This document shows positions 13,764 to 17,141 of a DNA stretch of 17,141 nucleotides, in pieces. Positions within the stretch are counted from its first letter, which is position 1, and every line of letters begins with the position of its first letter. This stretch comes from RGIG1995 sp045126815 (lineage in GTDB: Bacteria > Bacillota > Clostridia > Oscillospirales > CAG-272). Where the stretch lies: contig JBGVPD010000040.1 of the NCBI GenBank assembly GCA_045126815.1, positions 1 through 17,141 on the forward strand, given 5' to 3'. A program made the translations under genes and the position numbers. The notes beneath the pieces were generated by a model that was not told the origin of the DNA, ran no database searches, and saw nothing but the letters and a program-made list of their open reading frames with translations.

Positions 13764-14324
13764 ATGGAAAACAAAGAATTTTACGTTGATTCGGTTTTGC
13801 ACAAGGGCAGACCTGACGATACGTCAAACAGACTTGAAAAAGAGATAAGGGTGTATGATCTTCTTGACTCTTTGGGGATCGAATACGAGAGGGCAGATCA
13901 CGATGCCGCAGATACTATTGAAGACTGCGAAAAGGTGGAAAAAATAATAGGTGTTGATATTTGCAAAAATCTCTTTTTATGTAACAGACAAATGACAAAA
14001 TTTTACATACTTATGATGCCGGGCAGAAAGCCTTTCAAAACGAAAGACATATCACAACAGATAGGCAGTTCGCGCCTTTCTTTTGCACCTGCCGATAAAA
14101 TGCTTGAATTGCTTGATATAACACCCGGTTCTGTCAGCATAATGGGACTTGCAAATGACAAAAAATGCGAAGTGCAGTTACTTCTTGACAGAGAAATTGC
14201 CGAAAGCCAGTACGTAAGATGTCATCCTTGCATTAATACGTCAACGCTTAAGATAAAAACGTCGGATATACTTGTTAAATTTTTACCTGCGGTAAAGCAC
14301 TTGGCACAAGTTGTTGATCTATAA
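13764..14324 (+). CDS. Prolyl-tRNA editing protein, ProXp-ala/PrdX type (YbaK superfamily)
   Basis: A 186-residue free-standing editing domain that hydrolyses mischarged Ala-tRNA(Pro). Seen: the conserved Lys K68 in CKNLFL, the GRKPFKTKDISQQIGSSRLSFA segment (shown here in two runs: GRKPFKTKDI and GSSRLSFA), PGSVS..GLAND (121-132), and the closing HPCINTSTLKI (H154, N158, T159), where relatives have HPx.NT. Length fits the ProXp-ala branch rather than YbaK (about 155). ATG with GAGG 9 bases upstream. Likely co-transcribed with the MATE gene; no functional link is obvious. Confidence 0.87.
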   Translation: MENKEFYVDSVLHKGRPDDTSNRLEKEIRVYDLLDSLGIEYERADHDAADTIEDCEKVEKIIGVDICKNLFLCNRQMTKFYILMMPGRKPFKTKDISQQIGSSRLSFAPADKMLELLDITPGSVSIMGLANDKKCEVQLLLDREIAESQYVRCHPCINTSTLKIKTSDILVKFLPAVKHLAQVVDL

Positions 14325-14346
14325 AAAATAGTAATGCTGAAAAAAG

Positions 14347-14382
14347 AAAGAGCAAACACAAAAAATGTGTCTGCTCTTTTTT
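14347..14382. terminator. Bidirectional terminator between ProXp-ala and the LRR lipoprotein
   Basis: AAAGAGCA (14347-14354) pairs with TGCTCTTT (14372-14379), ACACA (14356-14360) with TGTGT (14366-14370), one A-C mismatch and an A5 loop. T run to 14382 on the plus strand and T-rich on the minus strand, so it serves both convergent genes. Confidence 0.88.
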
Positions 14383-14390
14383 GGGTTATA

Positions 14391-15353
14391 TTAGTTTTGC
14401 TCTGTTGACTTAAATTTATATCCGTACATATCGGCGTGTATTTCTGCCGGAGAGTCAGGTATTCCGTGTATCGTAAAGCCCTTTGTGCCTTCAAACGTAT
14501 ACTGCTGTATTTCCTTAACTGTTTTGGGGATATAAATATCCGTCAAATTCATGCAGTTTGCAAATGCGTGTCTTTCTATCGTTTCCGTACTGTCGGGAAT
14601 AATGATTTTTTCTAGCGAAGTAGCTTGAAATGCATACTTTGAGATCAATTTGACCGTATTGGGCAGAGTGATATTTTTAAGAGAAGAACAACCCGAAAAA
14701 CAGTTTTCTCCCAGCAATTCTACTCCCTCTTGTAAGTTAACGTTTTCAAGTGAAGTACAACCTGCAAAACAACTGCCGTAAAGTTGTTTTAACCCTTTTC
14801 CACTTGTAAATGTTTTTAGGTTTTCGCAACCGAAATAGCTGAATTTTCCTATACTTTTAACCGAGTCGGGCAAAATAACTTCCGATAAAGGAGTCTTGCC
14901 GAATGCGTTTTCTTCTATTGTTTCAACGGTAGGGGGAATCGTAAAAGTCTTTAACGAAGAACAATAGTTAAACGTTCCCATTTCAATAGCGGTTATTTTT
15001 CCGTTGATTATAACGTCCTTTAAGTTGATACAGTGCCTGAAAGCGTAACTGCCGATATCGGTGACACTTTCGGGTATTTTTATACTCTCAAATTTTTGTA
15101 ATTCAAACGCCTTTGACGCTATTGCCACAACGGGTTTCCCATCTATTTTTTCGGGTAAAACTATATTTTTTTCATCGCCTGAATAACCGGTAATGGTTAC
15201 TTTATTATCATCTTCGGTATAGTAAAAATTTTCGTACTGTTTTTTGTTATCCTCTTCGTTTGGCGTCTTTATGTCGTTAGGTTTTTGACAGCTGTAAATC
15301 AAACAAAAAACTAGGGGGATAGTAAGTATGCGTAATATCCGCTTTATTATCAT
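14391..15353 (-). CDS. BspA-like leucine-rich repeat (LRR_5) lipoprotein
   Basis: A 320-residue secreted protein. Seen: a basic N-terminus with a hydrophobic stretch and lipobox LIYSC (Cys22), so it should be a lipoprotein on the outer face of the membrane. A polar linker follows, then about ten repeats of 19-24 residues of the form (S/T)xxxIxxxAFxxCxxLxxIxIP, the LRR_5/BspA pattern. The end HADMYGYKF matches the cap typical of these proteins. I chose the ATG at 15353 (AGGTG upstream, signal sequence starting directly), not the longer frame to 15401, which would bury the signal peptide and overlap the promoter region. BspA-like proteins bind host or microbial surfaces; the ligand here is unknown. 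Single-gene unit. Confidence 0.87.
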   Translation of the reverse strand: MIIKRILRILTIPLVFCLIYSCQKPNDIKTPNEEDNKKQYENFYYTEDDNKVTITGYSGDEKNIVLPEKIDGKPVVAIASKAFELQKFESIKIPESVTDIGSYAFRHCINLKDVIINGKITAIEMGTFNYCSSLKTFTIPPTVETIEENAFGKTPLSEVILPDSVKSIGKFSYFGCENLKTFTSGKGLKQLYGSCFAGCTSLENVNLQEGVELLGENCFSGCSSLKNITLPNTVKLISKYAFQATSLEKIIIPDSTETIERHAFANCMNLTDIYIPKTVKEIQQYTFEGTKGFTIHGIPDSPAEIHADMYGYKFKSTEQN

Positions 15354-15375
15354 AATACACCTGCTTATCTTTTTC

Positions 15376-15395
15376 GGTAGTTTTATTATACTACC
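15376..15395. repeat. Small inverted repeat over the LRR gene -10
   Basis: GGTAGT (15376-15381) and ACTACC (15390-15395) are 6-bp inverted arms 8 bp apart that enclose the -10 of the LRR lipoprotein promoter. Possible operator. Confidence 0.35.
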
Positions 15396-15414
15396 TTTCA
15401 TACGAATATTTCAA
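15385..15414 (-). promoter_or_regulatory. Probable promoter of the LRR lipoprotein gene
   Basis: Minus strand TTGAAA (15409-15414), 18 bp, TATAAT (15385-15390), about 30 bases ahead of the chosen ATG at 15353. Confidence 0.6.
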
Positions 15415-15441
15415 TAAAATAAAACAAAATTTACAAATTTA

Positions 15442-15470
15442 TGGACATTATGATAAAAAGGTGCTATAAT
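15442..15470 (+). promoter_or_regulatory. Extended -10 promoter of the aldose epimerase-like gene
   Basis: TGGACA (15442-15447), 17 bp, TATAAT (15465-15470) preceded by TGC, an extended -10. The gene's AAGGGG ribosome site is at 15496-15501. Confidence 0.75.
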
Positions 15471-15510
15471 TGATCTGTTATAAAACATTTTAACAAAGGG
15501 GTATGATACT

Positions 15511-16359
15511 ATGGTATATTTGCAGAACGAAGAGCTTAAAGTTGAAATTAAGGAGCTCGGTGCCGAAGTTCAGTCGATCGTAACAAAAGAGGGCAGAGAA
15601 TGTGTATGGCAGGGTAATCCTGATTTCTGGAAAGGAAGAGGACCTCACCTTTTCCCCATTTGCGGAAGACTTCGTGACAATAAGTACATTTACGGCGGAA
15701 AAGAATATTCACTCGGAAGCCACGGCTTTGCAAGAGCTATGGAATATAATGCTGAGAAAATATCGGATACTTGCGCGGTCTTTAGTCTTACCGATACAGA
15801 AGAAACAATGAAGAATTATCCTTTCAAATTCGAATTGCAAATCAAGTATACACTTGAGGGCAGAAAAGTTAACGTTGAATACACAGTAAACAACACAAAC
15901 GATTACGATATGTATTTCTCGATCGGTGGACACGAAAGCTACGCATGCGAGGGCGGAATTGAGAATTTCTATATGGAATTTGATAAAAAAGTAACACTCG
16001 ACTCATATACTGTCGTTGGTCCTATCGTTAGCCACGAAAAGACAAGAATACTTGACAACAGCAATATTCTTCCTCTTAAGAACGACTATTTCAAAGTAGA
16101 TGCTCTTGTGTTTAAGGATATTGATTTTGATTCTTTGACAATCAAGAAGAATGACGGAACACATAACGTAAAGGTTGATTTCAAGGGATTTGAAAACATG
16201 CTTCTCTGGATGGTTCCCGGAGCTGAATACATCTGTGTTGAACCTTGGTTCGGTTTCCCGGACTTTGACGATACCGACTACATATTTGAAACAAAAGTAG
16301 GTATCCAGAAACTTGCTCCCGGAAAGACGTTTAACGCTGTTCACTCAATGACGTATTAA
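15511..16359 (+). CDS. Aldose 1-epimerase family protein (LacX/YeaD-like)
   Basis: A 282-residue sugar-binding beta-sandwich protein of the galactose mutarotase superfamily. Seen: H71 in GSHGFAR, H141 in GGHESY and E244 in CVEPWFG, which match the two His and the catalytic Glu of mutarotases. W/F-rich segments (NPDFWKGRGPHLFPICGR) line the likely sugar site. Length fits the LacX-like branch rather than GalM (about 340), so the exact sugar is not known. ATG after AAGGGG. Codon use is more selective than in most neighbours, and it stands as a single gene with its own promoter and strong terminator, suggesting steady expression. Confidence 0.87.
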   Translation: MVYLQNEELKVEIKELGAEVQSIVTKEGRECVWQGNPDFWKGRGPHLFPICGRLRDNKYIYGGKEYSLGSHGFARAMEYNAEKISDTCAVFSLTDTEETMKNYPFKFELQIKYTLEGRKVNVEYTVNNTNDYDMYFSIGGHESYACEGGIENFYMEFDKKVTLDSYTVVGPIVSHEKTRILDNSNILPLKNDYFKVDALVFKDIDFDSLTIKKNDGTHNVKVDFKGFENMLLWMVPGAEYICVEPWFGFPDFDDTDYIFETKVGIQKLAPGKTFNAVHSMTY

Positions 16360-16371
16360 TTGAAAAATAAT

Positions 16372-16408
16372 AAAAAACACACCGAGATCGTACTCGGTGT
16401 GTTTTTTT
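16372..16408. terminator. Strong bidirectional terminator
   Basis: CACACCGAG (16378-16386) pairs perfectly with CTCGGTGTG (16393-16401) around a 6-base loop, flanked by A6 (16372-16377) and T7 (16402-16408). It ends the epimerase-like gene and can act on the convergent PFL transcript. Confidence 0.92.
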
Positions 16409-16424
16409 GTTAAAATATAATTTA

Positions 16425-16457
16425 AGAGAGTTGGTGGGTGAATACCGCCAACTCTCT
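16425..16457. other. Long hairpin downstream of the PFL gene
   Basis: AGAGAGTTGGTGG (16425-16437) pairs with CCGCCAACTCTCT (16445-16457), 13 bp with one G-U and a 7-base loop. It lies between the PFL stop and the shared terminator. There is no clean T run, so it may be a 3' stabilising hairpin or a weak terminator for the minus strand. Confidence 0.55.
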
Positions 16458-16478
16458 ATTGTGTTTTAAAAAAGTATT

Positions 16479-17141
16479 TTAGTTTTTCAAGCTGTGAATG
16501 GGAGCGGGAACACGACCGCCTCTGTTAATAAATACTTTAGGCGAATTTGTGTTAACGTGCATAACGGGAGCTTCACCTAAAAGTCCGCCGAACACAACGC
16601 TGTCTCCCTCTTTCTTTCCGTAAGCGGGGATAACTCTGACAGCGGTAGTCTTTGTGTTTGCAACGCCGATGGATATTTCATCAGCGATAATTCCGCAAAT
16701 AACTTCTTCGGGAGTGTCACCGGGAATTGCTATCATATCAAGACCGACAGAGCATACTGCAGTCATAGCTTCAAGCTTTTCAAGTGTAAGAGCGCCTGTT
16801 GCAGCCGCGCTTATCATACCTGCATCTTCAGATACGGGGATAAATGCGCCCGACAGACCGCCAACGTGAGACGATGCCATAACGCCGCCTTTTTTAACTG
16901 CATCGTTCAACATAGCCAAAGCGGCAGTAGTTCCGTGAGCACCGCACTTTTCAAGGCCCATTTCTTCAAGAATGTATGCAACCGAGTCGCCGACAGCGGG
17001 AGTGGGAGCAAGAGAAAGGTCAACGATTCCGAAAGGAACGTTAAGTCTTGCCGATGCCTCGTGAGCAACGAGCTGTCCTACTCTCGTTATTTTAAATGCA
17101 GTCTTTTTAATAACTTCTGCCAATTGGTCAATTCTGCAGTT
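16479..17141 (-). CDS. PFL family protein (UPF0210/DUF711), C-terminal part
   Basis: The last 220 residues of a PFL/UPF0210 protein; the frame is open to the window edge with NCRIDQLAEV continuing upstream, so the start lies outside. Seen: KITRVGQLVAHEASARL, PTPAVGDSVAYILEEMGLE, GAHGTTAALAMLNDAVKKGG, SGAFIPVSEDAGM, and IPGDT.EE....IADE, all characteristic of the family (about 450 residues). The TTG at 17121-17123 is internal and not a start. Family members are glycyl-radical-related in fold and commonly sit next to an ACT-domain regulator; that neighbour, if present, is outside. Function is unestablished. Confidence 0.9.
   Translation of the reverse strand, partial: NCRIDQLAEVIKKTAFKITRVGQLVAHEASARLNVPFGIVDLSLAPTPAVGDSVAYILEEMGLEKCGAHGTTAALAMLNDAVKKGGVMASSHVGGLSGAFIPVSEDAGMISAAATGALTLEKLEAMTAVCSVGLDMIAIPGDTPEEVICGIIADEISIGVANTKTTAVRVIPAYGKKEGDSVVFGGLLGEAPVMHVNTNSPKVFINRGGRVPAPIHSLKN

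Noticed and set aside
15354..15401. Longer N-terminus for the LRR lipoprotein
   Set aside because: It would place 16 basic residues ahead of the signal peptide and leave no room for the promoter; the ATG at 15353 has AGGTG upstream.

Overview
The window looks like chromosomal DNA of an anaerobic, fairly AT-rich member of the Bacillota (Clostridia), probably a gut or rumen relative of the Oscillospirales/Ruminococcaceae. The evidence is indirect: near-consensus sigma-A promoters (TTGACA, 17-18 bp, TATAAT), strong GGAGG-type ribosome binding sites, and typical Clostridial families (SdpR/SdpI, DegV, PFL/UPF0210, BspA-like LRR lipoprotein, ProXp-ala). No tRNA, rRNA, transposase, phage gene or CRISPR array was seen.

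Left part (1-4494). The last codons of an unknown plus-strand gene and a bidirectional terminator are followed by a minus-strand cyclase (kynurenine-formamidase-like metal hydrolase). Divergent from it is a tight four-gene operon: an SdpR-type ArsR repressor, an enlarged SdpI-type immunity membrane protein, an ABC ATPase and its ABC-2 permease. It has a consensus promoter overlapped by a perfect palindrome. No sdpABC toxin genes are present, so it looks like a stand-alone peptide-sensing or immunity operon. Next comes about 600 bp without genes, filled with two families of hairpin-forming repeats.

Middle part (4434-7281). A DMT/EamA transporter and a Gfo/Idh/MocA oxidoreductase form a pair behind a consensus promoter. 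A DegV lipid-binding protein follows with its own promoter. Two hairpin terminators separate it from the convergent next operon.

Core of interest (7408-12233, minus strand). A perfect-consensus promoter with a GCGGTA-T-TACCGC palindrome at its start site drives ALDH (MmsA/IolA type), transaldolase A, transaldolase B and a zinc alcohol dehydrogenase. The four genes are closely spaced, each with a good ribosome binding site, and their codon use suggests high expression. Both transaldolases keep the Schiff-base lysine but differ from classical transaldolase at several active-site positions, notably Glu to Gln as in fructose-6-phosphate aldolase. No kinase, isomerase, transporter or regulator is attached. 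I infer a carbonyl-metabolism route in which an aldolase/transaldolase step makes an aldehyde that the ALDH oxidises and the ADH reduces. The substrate is unknown, and this is the best candidate here for an undescribed system.

Right part (12348-17141). A MATE exporter and a ProXp-ala type tRNA deacylase form a plus-strand pair, ended by a bidirectional terminator shared with a convergent BspA-like leucine-rich-repeat lipoprotein. Divergent from that is an aldose-1-epimerase-like (LacX/YeaD type) gene with an extended -10 promoter. A second bidirectional terminator and a long hairpin precede the 3' part of a PFL/UPF0210 gene that runs off the right edge.
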